Shown: piece after piece, positions 17,391-27,881 of the stretch
How the letters are laid out: each line of letters begins with the position of its first letter
Position numbering within the stretch: position 1 is the first letter of the stretch
Source: Pseudomonas sp. Irchel 3A7
GTDB lineage: Bacteria; Pseudomonadota; Gammaproteobacteria; Pseudomonadales; Pseudomonadaceae
Reading direction: 5' to 3'
Assembly: GCF_900187565.1 (NCBI RefSeq)
Contig: NZ_FYED01000001.1
Coordinates: forward strand, 434,001 to 498,000
Length of the DNA stretch: 64,000 nucleotides
Made by a program: the position numbers and the translations under genes
The notes under the pieces: generated by a model
The model's input: the letters and a program-made list of their open reading frames with translations, nothing else
Told to the model about the DNA's origin: nothing
The model's database searches: none

Positions 17391-17603
17391 TTATCCTTCC
17401 ATCACATCCCACAACGCATCCAGTTCCGCTTCGCTGAATAAACCAGCGGGGTAGCGCTCGATCATCGTCCGGCGCGGATCAGTCTCGCTGATCGGACGCG
17501 TTCCATTGGACTTGAACCAGTGCGCCAGGATCTGGAGCGATTCGCCATTGACTGCCAGGGGATGCAACGCCCGCTCGCTCACCACATTCACTTCGGCGTT
17601 CAT
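17391..17603 (-). CDS. Conserved small hypothetical protein
   Basis: A 70-residue protein starting MNAEVNVVSERALHPLAVNG and ending LFSEAELDALWDVMEG. ATG 17603 has GGAGAG nine bases upstream. It is soluble, acidic at the C-terminus, and has no signal peptide or membrane segment. I do not recognise the family. It converges on the TonB receptor gene with a shared terminator between them. Confidence 0.6.
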   Translation of the reverse strand: MNAEVNVVSERALHPLAVNGESLQILAHWFKSNGTRPISETDPRRTMIERYPAGLFSEAELDALWDVMEG

Positions 17604-17744
17604 TTCAGCGCTCTCTCCTGGTTTGTGAGCGGCTAACTTATCCAAGGTTTATGACAGAACATCGCAGTTCTCCCCCTCCCCGAGTTGCCTCATGAGAGAT
17701 ACAAGAGCTATGCCAATGTGTCTGGAGTGTCGATAAGCGGATAC

Positions 17745-17780
17745 AAAAAAGCCCGCAATCCTGAAAGGCCGCGGGCTCTG
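17745..17780 (-). terminator. Terminator after aguA
   Basis: A stem AGCCCGC / GCGGGCT followed on the minus strand by a run of T; it lies about 70 bases past the aguA stop. Confidence 0.85.
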
Positions 17781-17848
17781 TGCGAGGTCACGAGCGAAAA
17801 CGTTTGCGTGAATGATTTGGCAATCAACTCAAGCTGTTACGAGGTCAC

Positions 17849-18955
17849 TCACTCCTTGTGCGGCGCAGGCTGCTGTTGGGTAAGGCAGTGAATGTTACCG
17901 CCACCCAGTAACAGTTCGCGGCCAGGTACCATCACCACTTCGTGCTGCGGGAACAGCGTCTGCAGGATTTCCTTGGCGGGACCATCCAGTGGGTCATCGA
18001 AACTCGGCGCGATGATGCCGCCGTTGACGATCAGGAAGTTCACGTAGGAACCGGCCAGACGCACCGATGGATTACGTTCCTGGGTGCCATCCACGGGGTC
18101 GACACCCGCGCATTCTTCTTCGGTCGCGTACAGCGGCCCCGGAATCGGCATCTTGTGCACCGTGAACGGGCGACCCTTGGCGTCCGTGCTGCTTTGCAGC
18201 ACCTTCATGGCCGCCTGGCAACGCGGGTAGTTCGGGTCCTGCGGGTCGTCGGTCCACGCCAGCAGCACTTCACCCGGACGCACGTAGCAGCAGAAGTTAT
18301 CCACATGGCCGTCGGTTTCGTCGTTGAACAAACCGTCCGGCAGCCAGATGATCTTATCCACAGCCAGATTGTCTTTGAGCACCGCTTCGATTTCCGCGCG
18401 GTTCAGGTGCGGATTGCGATTGCGGTTGAGCAGGCATTCTTCGGTGGTGATCAGCGTCCCTTCGCCATCGACGTGGATCGAGCCGCCTTCGAGCACGAAG
18501 CCCTCGGTGCGGTAGCGCGGGCTGCGCTCGATCTCGAGGATTTTGCCGCCCACCTGCGAATCACGGTTCCACGGTGAATACAGGCCACCGTCGAAACCGC
18601 CCCAGGAATTGAAATCCCAGTTCACGCCACGGACTTCGCCGCTGTTATTGATGACGAACGTCGGGCCGGTATCCCGGACCCAGGCGTCGTCGCTGGACAT
18701 CTCGACCACGCGGATATTCGGCACGTCGAGACGGGCACGGGCGTTTTCGTATTGGCCCGCGGAGACCGCCACGGTGACCGGTTCAAAACGCGCGATGGCC
18801 TTGGCCACTGCCACGTGCGCGGCTTGCGCCGGTTTGCCGCCCAGGCGCCAGTTGTCCGGACGCTCGGGCCAGATCATCCAGGTCTGGGTCTGGGGTGCCC
18901 ACTCGGCCGGCATGTAGAAGCCGTCTGCGCGAGGGGTGCTTTTCAAAGTGGTCAT
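17849..18955 (-). CDS. aguA: Agmatine deiminase
   Basis: A 368-residue guanidino-modifying enzyme that converts agmatine to N-carbamoylputrescine and ammonia. Visible motifs are [64 protein letters not shown] and the catalytic cysteine in [10 protein letters not shown] (Cys357, the position known for Pseudomonas AguA). It starts five bases after aguB, so the pair forms one minus-strand operon. A terminator follows. Confidence 0.96.
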   Translation of the reverse strand: MTTLKSTPRADGFYMPAEWAPQTQTWMIWPERPDNWRLGGKPAQAAHVAVAKAIARFEPVTVAVSAGQYENARARLDVPNIRVVEMSSDDAWVRDTGPTFVINNSGEVRGVNWDFNSWGGFDGGLYSPWNRDSQVGGKILEIERSPRYRTEGFVLEGGSIHVDGEGTLITTEECLLNRNRNPHLNRAEIEAVLKDNLAVDKIIWLPDGLFNDETDGHVDNFCCYVRPGEVLLAWTDDPQDPNYPRCQAAMKVLQSSTDAKGRPFTVHKMPIPGPLYATEEECAGVDPVDGTQERNPSVRLAGSYVNFLIVNGGIIAPSFDDPLDGPAKEILQTLFPQHEVVMVPGRELLLGGGNIHCLTQQQPAPHKE

Positions 18956-18960
18956 GTCGA

Positions 18961-19839
<879 letters not shown>

Positions 19840-20005
19840 GAATCATCTCCGGGCAAGTGCTTGACGGTCGGGCATGGCTTATCCGCGCCCTGGCAGTGGC
19901 GACTTTATAACCGATAAAAATCGGCTTTTGAAGCTATTAATCTGCCTCTTGTCAAAAATTACGCTCTTAAACCCGATAACAATCGAATTAATATCGCAAA
20001 ACAAA

Positions 20006-20095
20006 TGTGGGAGCGAGCCTGCTCGCGAAAGCGTCGTACCAGCCAACCTCAATACCGACTGAACGATCGCCTTCGCGAGCAGGCTCGCTCCCACA
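20006..20095. repeat. REPIN upstream of aguB
   Basis: TGTGGGAGCGAGCCTGCTCG at 20006 is paired with its reverse complement ending at 20095. It fills most of the gap between the fusion gene and aguB. The AT-rich remainder (19840-20005) holds a small CCGAT/ATCGG hairpin near 19910. Confidence 0.9.
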
Positions 20096-20107
20096 AGGGG
20101 TAAATGT

Positions 20108-23020
20108 TTACAGGTCTTCGGCGAGCACCTTCGAGAGCATGTCCACAAAGAAATCCACGCTCCGACGCGATGTCACCATCGGCGGCTTGATCTTGAGTAC
20201 GTTCAGGTAATCACCCGTCGGTTGCATGAAAATGCCAAGGTCGCGCAAGCGATCGCACAGGGCAGTGGTTTCCTCGGTCGCCGGTTCCAATGTTTCGCGA
20301 TTGCGGATCAGCTCCACGCCCAGATAAAACCCGGAACCATGCACCGCGCCCACCAGCGGATGAATATCGATCAGCGCTTCGAGTCGCTCCTTGAAATACC
20401 CGCCCACGACCTGGGCGTTTTCCCACAGTTTTTCTTCCTCCATCACATCCAGTACTGCCATGCCGATCTGGCAACTGACCGGACTGCCCCCCGCCGAGGA
20501 GAAGAAATAGCCCTCGGCCTCCAGCGCTTCGGCGATTTCCCGACGGGTGATCACCGCGCCCAGTGGCTGGCCGTTGCCCATGCCCTTGGCCATGGTGATG
20601 ATGTCCGGCACCACGCCTTGCTCTTCGAAGCCCCAGAAGAAATGGCCCATGCGTCCGTAGCCCACCTGTACTTCGTCGGCAATGCATACACCGCCCTGGG
20701 CGCGGACCCTTTCGTAAACCTGTTTCAGATAACCCGGTGGCAGCGAGATACCACCGGCATTGCCGTACACCGGCTCGCAGATGAAACCGGCCAGTTGGCG
20801 TTTCTGCTCGGCGATTTTCGCCAGGTTGTGTTCGACGCTGCGCACGTAGTCCGGCGCGCTGTCCGGCCCACGGAATTCACCGCGATAGGTGTTCGGTGCA
20901 GTGACCGGATGCACCCAGTCCGGGCGGCTTTCCAACGCCTTGGGGTTGTCGGCAATCGAGGTCGACACCGCATCCGCGCCCACGGTCCAGCCGTGATAGG
21001 CCTCCAGCACGCTGACAATGTCGCGGCCGCCGCTGTAGGCCCAGGCCAGACGGATCGCCAGGTCATTGGCCTCACTGCCGCTGTTGACCAGGAACACGCG
21101 ATCCATGGAGTCCGGCGCCAGCTTCAGCAAGCGCTCGGAAAACTCAGCCACGGCGGCGTAATTGAACCGCGAGTTGGTGTTGAGCAGCGACCATTGGCGG
21201 CTGGCGACCGCGGCCATGCGCGGATGACCGTGGCCGAGCACCGCGACGTTGTTGAGCATGTCGAGGTACGAGCGGCCCTGCATGTCGATCAGGTGGTTGC
21301 GCCAGCCACGCTCGATTCGCGGCGGATCGACGTAATAGTGTTTTTGCGTACGGGCGAAACTGGCATCACGACGGGCCAGCAAGGTTTGCGCATCGAGTTC
21401 TTCTTCGGCATCGCAAGCCAGCCCCAGGAGCGCCGCCGGTGACGGGCACAACGTTTGCCAGGCCGGCGCGCGGGTCGGTGTGCAGAACAAGGGCGCCGTG
21501 AACGACGCACCACGGCACAGTTGCACGAGCAGGGGTCCACTGACGGCCCCCAACACCTGACCTTTGACTAACGCGGCGCCTGCATTCAGTGACGGTGTCA
21601 CGCCCCACAGACGCACGCTCAATTGCGGGCCATCCAGTTGCAGCACACCCGGCAACGGCTGGTGCACCACCCCGGCGAACGGCGCCTCGACCGCCGTGCC
21701 ATGGGGCACGCGCAACTCGACGTGCAACGGACAAGTGTCCGGCTCGTTGGCGTCATCCGGCCGGGTGCGGGACAGACGGTATTGGCCGTAACGGCTGGCC
21801 GCCAGGCCGTGGGCCACGGCCGCTTCGTCCAGCAGGCGTTGATCGACACCCACCTGCTCCCAGTTACCAGCCTCGAAATGCGGGCTGAGTACACCCAGGT
21901 CGATCAAGGCAAACTCACGTCCCACCAGGCTCGGCAGCAGCGGTGCAAAACCGTCACCGGCTATGCCTGGCAGATTCTGCCCGACAGCGGTCAGGATCGC
22001 GGCCTCCATCAGCGCCAACGGCACCGAGGTCGCCACGCGGAAAATTTCCCATTCGTGAGTCAGGTTGTCGCGACTGTAGGCGTTACCCGGATCGATGCTG
22101 ACCTGCTGCTCACCGCTGAGCACCAACACTGCCGCACGAGCGACGATTAACGGCCACAGTGCCAGCAGCTCTTCATGCTGCAAGGGATTGACCGCGTGAT
22201 AGGCCTGTACCGCCGGCAGAATGCAGAACGGGTCGCCATCGGCGTGGTGCAGCAATGCCGCGCAGGTGACCGACAGATCGGTGATGCGCCAAGTGCGGAT
22301 CAGATCCCCGAAATCGATCACGCCCTGCAACTGCCATTGGCGCGCTGAGTCGCGCTGCCACACGACGTTGTCGTCAGTGATGTCCATATGGATGGCCTGG
22401 ATCGGCAACTTGTCCACCAAGGGCTGCAAGTGACGCTCGGCTTGCTCCGCCGCTTCGGCGATCAATCGACGTTGAGCGTCATCCTGGATGACTGGCAACA
22501 AATGCGCGATCAGTGCCTGGGCATGGCGCGCGTCCCACTGCAGGGTGCGCACCAGCCCCGGATGGTCGAATTGCGCCAACGCCAGGTCCATCTCGCCGCA
22601 CAGGCGACCGAAACCCGCCACCACCGTGCGGTTGAAATGATCGAGGTGCGTCAGGGACTGGCCTTCGATGTAATCCAGCAGGCGCACATGCACCGCTTGG
22701 CCACTGACGTCCAGAGACAACAGGTCCGCACCGTTTTTTGCCGGGATCACTCGCGGCACCTGTACGTCGGGGTGTCCGCCCAAATGCTTGAGCCCGGCAT
22801 GTTGAGCCTGCAACTCCAGCGCCGAATAATCGCCCCGGCAGATTTTCAGGACGAAACGCCCCTGATCGCTGTCGACGCGGTAGTTCAAATCCTGCTGACT
22901 GCCCAGGGCCTGCAACCTGCCGCCCAGCCCGTAATGCTCCTGCAACAGCTCAAGCGCTTGCTCCGCAGAGACTTGCGGACTGGGCAAACTGGCGCGATGA
23001 ATCAACGTGGCGAGCGGCAT
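20108..23020 (-). CDS. APH-type kinase fused to class III aminotransferase/phospholyase
   Basis: A 970-residue, three-part protein. Residues about 1-340 are an APH/choline-kinase fold (catalytic HMDITDDNVVW and metal-binding VIDFGD). About 400-540 form a compact beta-rich linker with HGTAVEAPFAGVVHQPLPG, resembling M23/biotinyl-type domains. About 560-970 are a class III PLP enzyme (VNSGSEANDLAIRLA, CIADEVQVGYGRMG, PLP-Lys in ITMAKGMGNGQPLGA). The kinase resembles hydroxylysine kinase and the PLP domain resembles ethanolamine-phosphate/phosphohydroxylysine phospholyases. The pair could therefore phosphorylate an amino alcohol and eliminate phosphate and ammonia. It is upstream of aguBA on the same strand and divergent from a two-component system. 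The substrate is unknown. Confidence 0.88.
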   Translation of the reverse strand: MPLATLIHRASLPSPQVSAEQALELLQEHYGLGGRLQALGSQQDLNYRVDSDQGRFVLKICRGDYSALELQAQHAGLKHLGGHPDVQVPRVIPAKNGADLLSLDVSGQAVHVRLLDYIEGQSLTHLDHFNRTVVAGFGRLCGEMDLALAQFDHPGLVRTLQWDARHAQALIAHLLPVIQDDAQRRLIAEAAEQAERHLQPLVDKLPIQAIHMDITDDNVVWQRDSARQWQLQGVIDFGDLIRTWRITDLSVTCAALLHHADGDPFCILPAVQAYHAVNPLQHEELLALWPLIVARAAVLVLSGEQQVSIDPGNAYSRDNLTHEWEIFRVATSVPLALMEAAILTAVGQNLPGIAGDGFAPLLPSLVGREFALIDLGVLSPHFEAGNWEQVGVDQRLLDEAAVAHGLAASRYGQYRLSRTRPDDANEPDTCPLHVELRVPHGTAVEAPFAGVVHQPLPGVLQLDGPQLSVRLWGVTPSLNAGAALVKGQVLGAVSGPLLVQLCRGASFTAPLFCTPTRAPAWQTLCPSPAALLGLACDAEEELDAQTLLARRDASFARTQKHYYVDPPRIERGWRNHLIDMQGRSYLDMLNNVAVLGHGHPRMAAVASRQWSLLNTNSRFNYAAVAEFSERLLKLAPDSMDRVFLVNSGSEANDLAIRLAWAYSGGRDIVSVLEAYHGWTVGADAVSTSIADNPKALESRPDWVHPVTAPNTYRGEFRGPDSAPDYVRSVEHNLAKIAEQKRQLAGFICEPVYGNAGGISLPPGYLKQVYERVRAQGGVCIADEVQVGYGRMGHFFWGFEEQGVVPDIITMAKGMGNGQPLGAVITRREIAEALEAEGYFFSSAGGSPVSCQIGMAVLDVMEEEKLWENAQVVGGYFKERLEALIDIHPLVGAVHGSGFYLGVELIRNRETLEPATEETTALCDRLRDLGIFMQPTGDYLNVLKIKPPMVTSRRSVDFFVDMLSKVLAEDL

Positions 23021-23193
23021 GAAACAGACCTCTTCAAGGAAGGTGTTAAATTTATTAGGCGCCTATATCGCCACTGCGCGGGCCGATACGCAACCCCCCT
23101 TTCACCAGCCTGACGAACAACCGTCGGTCATCAACGGCTCGCAGACTGCGCCCGCAAGCCTAGGCATAATGTGCCCATACCCACAGGCGCTCG

Positions 23194-25008
23194 ATGCTCA
23201 TGACTCCGACCCTCCCCCGCAGACCCCGCTGGCGCAGCCTGGCCCTGCTCGCGCTGTGCCTGGCGCCGTTGTTGTGGCCGCTGGAGCATCTGGCCGAGCG
23301 CTACTACCGCAGCGAACTGGCCGGGCAGAACCGCCAGACCCTCGACCTCTACGTCGCCAACCTGCTGGGCACCCTGCACCGTTATGAAGTGCTGCCGCAG
23401 ATCCTCGGCGATCTGCCGGCCCTGCGCGCCGTTCTTGGTGCGCCGGACGATGGTGTCACCCAGGGCAATGCCAACCGCCTGCTGAAAAACATCAGCTCCC
23501 AGACCGGTGCCGAAGTCATGTACCTGATGGACACCACGGGCAAGACCCTGGCGGCCTCCAACTGGGACAAGCACGACAGTTTCGTCGGGCGCAATTTTTC
23601 GTTCCGGCCGTACTTCAGCGAAGCCATGGCCGGGCGGCTGGGGCGATTCTTCGGGCTCGGCACTACGTCCGCCAAGCGCGGCTACTTCTTCGCCGCGGCC
23701 GTGCGCCAGGGCGAGAAAATCATCGGCGTGCTGGTGGTCAAGGTCGACCTCGACCACACCGAAAGCCTCTGGGGGAAAACCCCGGAACAGCTGTTGCTGA
23801 CCGATCACAACGGCGTGGTCATTCTCACCTCACGACCTGAATGGCGCTTCCGCTCGACCCGTCCGTTGAGTGAAGACGAGCGTAAAGCCATCATCGCGAT
23901 CCAACCCTATCCAACCCGCGATCCGAAGCCGTTGAATCTCAATCCCGATGCCTGGCTGACCCAGACCCAGGCCATCGCAGAAACCGGCTGGAATGTCAGC
24001 ATCCTCGCGCCTCGCACCTTGATCGACCGTCCGGTACGCACGGTGGTCGCCGTTGGTGGCGCGACGTTGTTGGTGGTGATGCTGCTGCTCGGCCTGATGA
24101 TGCAGCGCCGCCGTCATTACCTTGATCGAATAGCCTTCGAAGGCAAAGCCAGGCGTGAACTGGAGGGGCGGGTCGCCGAACGCACCAGCGATCTGGAAGG
24201 CCTCAACCGTCGTCTCAAACAGGAAGTGCTGGAGCGCGAGCAAGCCCAGCAAGAACTGGTACGCGCCCAGGATGATCTGGTGCAGGCCGGCAAACTGTCG
24301 GCATTGGGAACGATGTCGGCGAGCATCAGCCACGAGCTCAACCAACCGCTGGCCGCCATCCGCAGCTACGCGGAAAACGCCGAAGTGTTGCTCGACCATC
24401 AGCGCACCGACGATGCCCGCGGCAATCTCAAGCTGATCAGCGAACTGACCGGGCGCATGGCCTCAATCATTGCGCATCTGCGCGCCTTTGCCCGCCGCGA
24501 TCGCCACGCCCCGGAAAGCGTCGCCCTGCAACCGGCGCTGGACGACGCCCTGGCCTTGCTGGCCAAGCGCCGGCGCAGCATGGAAGTCGAACTGATCCGG
24601 GATTTGCCCGCCGCGACCTTGTGGGTCGAAGCCGGGGAAACCCGCCTGCGCCAAGTGCTCGGCAATCTGCTGGCCAACGCCCTGGACGCCCTGACGGAAA
24701 AAGGCCCGCCACGTAAACTCTGGCTGAGTGCCCAATCCAGTGCCGATGGCGTCAACCTGTACATTCGCGACAATGGCCCCGGCTTCTGCATGGAGGCCCT
24801 TGGTCGCGCCAGCGAACCTTTCTACACCACCAAGACCCGCACCCAGGGGCTTGGATTGGGACTGGCGATCTGCGAGACCCTGATGCGCGCCTTCGGGGGT
24901 GAACTGTTGTTCGCCAACCACAAGGAGGGCGGCGCCCTGATTACCCTGAAACTGCGCGCAGGCGCGCCGGGTGTGAGCCTGCAACCGTCCGAGGACCGAA
25001 GTGCATGA
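23194..25008 (+). CDS. DctB-like sensor histidine kinase
   Basis: A 604-residue membrane kinase: one TM near residues 15-32, a periplasmic double-Cache domain, and a second TM near 282-305. The Cache domain contains TLAASNWDKHDSFVGRNFSF, strongly DctB-like. A coiled coil (AERTSDLEGLNRRLKQEVLE) leads to the H-box SISHELNQPLAAIRSY, then NLLANALDAL, DNGPGF and GLGLGLAICETL. DctB senses C4-dicarboxylates. The stop overlaps the next gene (ATGA at 25005), so sensor and regulator are coupled. It is divergent from the kinase-phospholyase gene with 173 bases between. The start could also be ATG 23200. Confidence 0.9.
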   Translation: MLMTPTLPRRPRWRSLALLALCLAPLLWPLEHLAERYYRSELAGQNRQTLDLYVANLLGTLHRYEVLPQILGDLPALRAVLGAPDDGVTQGNANRLLKNISSQTGAEVMYLMDTTGKTLAASNWDKHDSFVGRNFSFRPYFSEAMAGRLGRFFGLGTTSAKRGYFFAAAVRQGEKIIGVLVVKVDLDHTESLWGKTPEQLLLTDHNGVVILTSRPEWRFRSTRPLSEDERKAIIAIQPYPTRDPKPLNLNPDAWLTQTQAIAETGWNVSILAPRTLIDRPVRTVVAVGGATLLVVMLLLGLMMQRRRHYLDRIAFEGKARRELEGRVAERTSDLEGLNRRLKQEVLEREQAQQELVRAQDDLVQAGKLSALGTMSASISHELNQPLAAIRSYAENAEVLLDHQRTDDARGNLKLISELTGRMASIIAHLRAFARRDRHAPESVALQPALDDALALLAKRRRSMEVELIRDLPAATLWVEAGETRLRQVLGNLLANALDALTEKGPPRKLWLSAQSSADGVNLYIRDNGPGFCMEALGRASEPFYTTKTRTQGLGLGLAICETLMRAFGGELLFANHKEGGALITLKLRAGAPGVSLQPSEDRSA

Positions 25009-26399
25009 CCATCGACAATCGAATTCAGGTCGTGTTGATCGACGATGATCCCCACCTGCGCCAGGCCCTGAGCCAGACCCTCGATCTGGCCGGCTTGAAA
25101 ATTCTGCCGCTGGCCGAGGCCAAGGGCCTGGCCGGGCAACTGGAACGCGACTGGCCGGGGGTGGTGGTCAGCGACATTCGCATGCCCGGCATGGACGGAA
25201 TCGAACTGCTGACCGAACTCCACGCTCAGGACCCGGAGCTGCCGGTGTTGCTGATCACCGGTCACGGCGACGTGCCGCTGGCCGTGCAAGCCATGCGCGC
25301 CGGGGCTTATGACTTTCTGGAAAAACCCTTCGCCAGCGACGCCCTGCTCGACAGCGTGCGCCGCGCCCTGGCCTTGCGCCGCTTGGTGCTGGATAACCGC
25401 AGCCTGCGCCTGGCCCTGAGCGATCGCAATGAGCTGAGCACACGACTGGTCGGGCAATCGCCTTCGATGCTGCGCCTGCGCGAGCAAATCGGCGCCCTGG
25501 CGGCGACCAAGGCCGATGTGCTGATCCTGGGTGAAACCGGTGCCGGTAAAGAAGTGGTGGCGCGAGCGCTGCATGATTTGTCGAGCCGCCGAAACGGTCC
25601 CTTCGTGGCGATCAACGCCGGGGCGCTGGCCGAATCGGTGGTCGAGAGCGAGTTGTTCGGTCATGAGCCGGGCGCCTTCACCGGTGCGCAGAAGCGGCGC
25701 ATCGGCAAATTCGAATTCGCCAACGGCGGCACATTGTTCCTCGATGAAATCGAAAGCATGAGCCTGGACGTACAGGTGAAGTTGCTGCGCCTGCTGCAGG
25801 AACGGGTAGTCGAACGCCTGGGCGGAAATCAGCTGATTCCACTGGACATCCGCATCATCGCCGCCACCAAGGAAGACCTGAGGCAGGCCGCCGATCAGGG
25901 GCGTTTCCGCGCCGACTTGTATTACCGCCTGAACGTCGCGCCGTTGCGCATTCCACCGCTGCGTGAGCGAGGTGAAGATGCGCTGGTGCTGTTTCAGCAT
26001 TTTGCCGATGAGGCCAGCAACCGTCACGGCTTGCCGCCCCATGAACTGCAACCGGGCCAACGCGCCCTGCTGCTGCGCCACACCTGGCCCGGTAACGTGC
26101 GCGAACTGCAAAACGCCGCCGAACGCTTCGCCCTGGGCCTGGAACTGGCGCTGGACAACAGCGAGTCGCAAGGCGGCGCCGGCACCCTGGTGGAACCGGT
26201 CAGCGGTGGCTTGAGCGAGCAAGTGGAAAACTTCGAAAAAACCCTGATCGCCGCCGAATTGGCACGCTCCCATAGCTCCGTGCGCAGCGTTGCCGAAGCC
26301 CTCGGCATTCCGCGCAAGACCTTGCATGACAAACTGCGCAAACACGGCCTGAACTTCGCCGACAGCGGAGCCTCCAGCCAGACCGACGAACTCGATTGA
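25005..26399 (+). CDS. DctD-like sigma-54-dependent response regulator
   Basis: A 464-residue NtrC-class activator: receiver domain with phospho-acceptor Asp in VVVSDIRMPGMDG, AAA+ domain with GETGAGKEVVARAL, the sigma-54 loop EPGAFTGAQKRRIGKF, Walker B TLFLDEIE and arginine-finger region, then a Fis-type HTH (SVRSVAEALGIPRKTLHDKL). It is coupled to the DctB-like kinase. Dicarboxylate transport genes (dctA or dctPQM) are not adjacent, so the target promoters cannot be seen here. Confidence 0.92.
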   Translation: MTIDNRIQVVLIDDDPHLRQALSQTLDLAGLKILPLAEAKGLAGQLERDWPGVVVSDIRMPGMDGIELLTELHAQDPELPVLLITGHGDVPLAVQAMRAGAYDFLEKPFASDALLDSVRRALALRRLVLDNRSLRLALSDRNELSTRLVGQSPSMLRLREQIGALAATKADVLILGETGAGKEVVARALHDLSSRRNGPFVAINAGALAESVVESELFGHEPGAFTGAQKRRIGKFEFANGGTLFLDEIESMSLDVQVKLLRLLQERVVERLGGNQLIPLDIRIIAATKEDLRQAADQGRFRADLYYRLNVAPLRIPPLRERGEDALVLFQHFADEASNRHGLPPHELQPGQRALLLRHTWPGNVRELQNAAERFALGLELALDNSESQGGAGTLVEPVSGGLSEQVENFEKTLIAAELARSHSSVRSVAEALGIPRKTLHDKLRKHGLNFADSGASSQTDELD

Positions 26400-26439
26400 G
26401 CCACCGTCCAATCATCCACCCCAAACAAGAGGCCGCTGA

Positions 26440-26895
26440 ATGAGCCGCGACAGTCGTCAACTGGAATCCGTCCTCCACCATGACATTCCCCTCACGCGGG
26501 ACATGGGCCTCAAAGTGCTCGACTGGCACGATCAGCAACTGCGCCTGCATTTGCCGCTGGACGCCAACGTCAACCACAAGAGCACCATGTTCGGCGGCAG
26601 CCTGTATTGCGGCGCGGTACTGGCCGGCTGGGGCTGGTTGCATTTGCGTCTGAAAGAAGAAGGGATTACGGACGGGCACATCGTGATTCAGGAAGGGCAG
26701 ATCAACTACCCGCTGCCGGTGACGGGCGATGCGCACGCCATTTGCCAGGCGCCTGGCGCGCAGGTGTGGAAAAAATTCCTCGCCACCTACCACCGTTACG
26801 GACGGGCGCGACTGGCGCTGCATACGCGGGTGCTGAATGCGGGCAGTGATGAGGATGCGGTGAGGTTTGTCGGGCAGTACGTCCTGCACCGCTAA
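26440..26895 (+). CDS. YiiD C-terminal-type thioesterase
   Basis: A 151-residue hotdog-fold protein of the YiiD_C putative thioesterase family: NVNHKSTMFGGSLYCGAVLA carries the conserved N-H-x-T-x-FGGS motif, and GHIVIQEGQINYPLPVTGD forms the central strand pair. It follows the dctD-like gene by 40 bases. No acyl-CoA substrate is predicted. Confidence 0.8.
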   Translation: MSRDSRQLESVLHHDIPLTRDMGLKVLDWHDQQLRLHLPLDANVNHKSTMFGGSLYCGAVLAGWGWLHLRLKEEGITDGHIVIQEGQINYPLPVTGDAHAICQAPGAQVWKKFLATYHRYGRARLALHTRVLNAGSDEDAVRFVGQYVLHR

Positions 26896-26948
26896 ACATC
26901 AGAACCTACACAAAACCTGTGACAAAGATAGAACAAGCAATGATTAAT

Positions 26949-27039
26949 TGTGGCGAGGGGATTTATCCCCGTTGGACTGCGCAGCAGTCCCATTTGGGGG
27001 CTGCTTCGCAGCCCAACGGGGATAAATCCCCTCGCCACA
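26949..27039. repeat. REP-type inverted repeat (GTGGCGAGGGGATTTATCCCC family)
   Basis: The outer arm TGTGGCGAGGGGATTTATCC at 26949 has its exact reverse complement ending at 27039. Internal smaller arms (CTGCGCAGCAG; GGGCTGCTTCGCAGCCC) make a long cruciform. A second full-length copy is at 54445. Confidence 0.88.
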
Positions 27040-27053
27040 GAGGTAACGCGAAG

Positions 27054-27881
27054 TCAGGAACGGGCCAGTTCCAGTAGTTTTTCGCGCCACGCCGCCTTCG
27101 CCGGCAACGCCAGGAAAAACTCATTCAACAGCGACTCCCGCGCCGGATAACAAAACGGCGCGCCGCTCAAATCCAGCACTTCACCGCCCGCTCCTTCCAG
27201 CACGCCTTGCGCCGCCGCCGTGTCCCACTGCGAAGTCGGTGCCAGGCGCGGATAACAATCGGCCGCGCCTTCGGCCAACAGGCAAAACTTCAGCGAGCTG
27301 CCAATATTGGCCAGTTCCAGCTCACCCAGGCTGGCGCTCAACCCGGCCAACAGGCGTTCCTGCTCCGGGCTGGAATGGCGGCGACTGGCGACCACGGTGA
27401 ACGCCGCATCCGTCGGCGGCACTTCGCGAACCTGAATCGGCAGCGGCTCGGCGTTCTTGTCGCCGCGCCATGCGCCCAACCCGCTGCCACCCACGTAAAA
27501 GCGCCCGTTGGTCGGCATCGACACGACGCCAAACACCACGCGCCCCTGCTCGATCAACGCAATGTTGACCGTGAACTCCTCACTGCCGGAGATGAATTCC
27601 TTGGTGCCGTCCAGCGGGTCCACCAGCCACCAGCGCTGCCATCCGGCGCGTACGCTTTGAGGAATGTCGGCATCTTCTTCAGACAACACCGGGATGCTCG
27701 GATCCAGCGCGATCAGGCCGGCAACAATCAGGTGATGGGCGGCCAGGTCGGCGGCAGTGACGGGTGAGTCGTCAGCCTTGGCGGTCACCGCCGTGCCGAC
27801 GCGCCAGAACGGCAAAATCGCTTCGCCAGCCTTCAAGGCCAGCTCTACCACCGGAGCCATCAACGGATGGGGAAAATTCAT
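27054..27881 (-). CDS. cysQ: 3'(2'),5'-bisphosphate nucleotidase
   Basis: A 275-residue inositol-monophosphatase-superfamily enzyme that removes the 3' phosphate from PAP/PAPS, recycling the by-product of sulfate assimilation. Metal-binding motifs are VLSEEDADIP, WLVDPLDGTKEFI and the C-terminal TSQWDTAAAQGVL. Its ATG overlaps the nudE stop (27878-27881), so it is the downstream gene of a nudE-cysQ unit. Confidence 0.95.
   Translation of the reverse strand: MNFPHPLMAPVVELALKAGEAILPFWRVGTAVTAKADDSPVTAADLAAHHLIVAGLIALDPSIPVLSEEDADIPQSVRAGWQRWWLVDPLDGTKEFISGSEEFTVNIALIEQGRVVFGVVSMPTNGRFYVGGSGLGAWRGDKNAEPLPIQVREVPPTDAAFTVVASRRHSSPEQERLLAGLSASLGELELANIGSSLKFCLLAEGAADCYPRLAPTSQWDTAAAQGVLEGAGGEVLDLSGAPFCYPARESLLNEFFLALPAKAAWREKLLELARS

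Noticed and set aside
23021..23193. Possible sigma-54 promoter for the kinase-phospholyase gene
   Set aside because: GG and GC elements occur but not at the required ten-base spacing.
24822..26411. Long minus-strand open frame of 529 codons opposite dctD-like gene
   Set aside because: Antisense shadow of an unmistakable sigma-54 activator.
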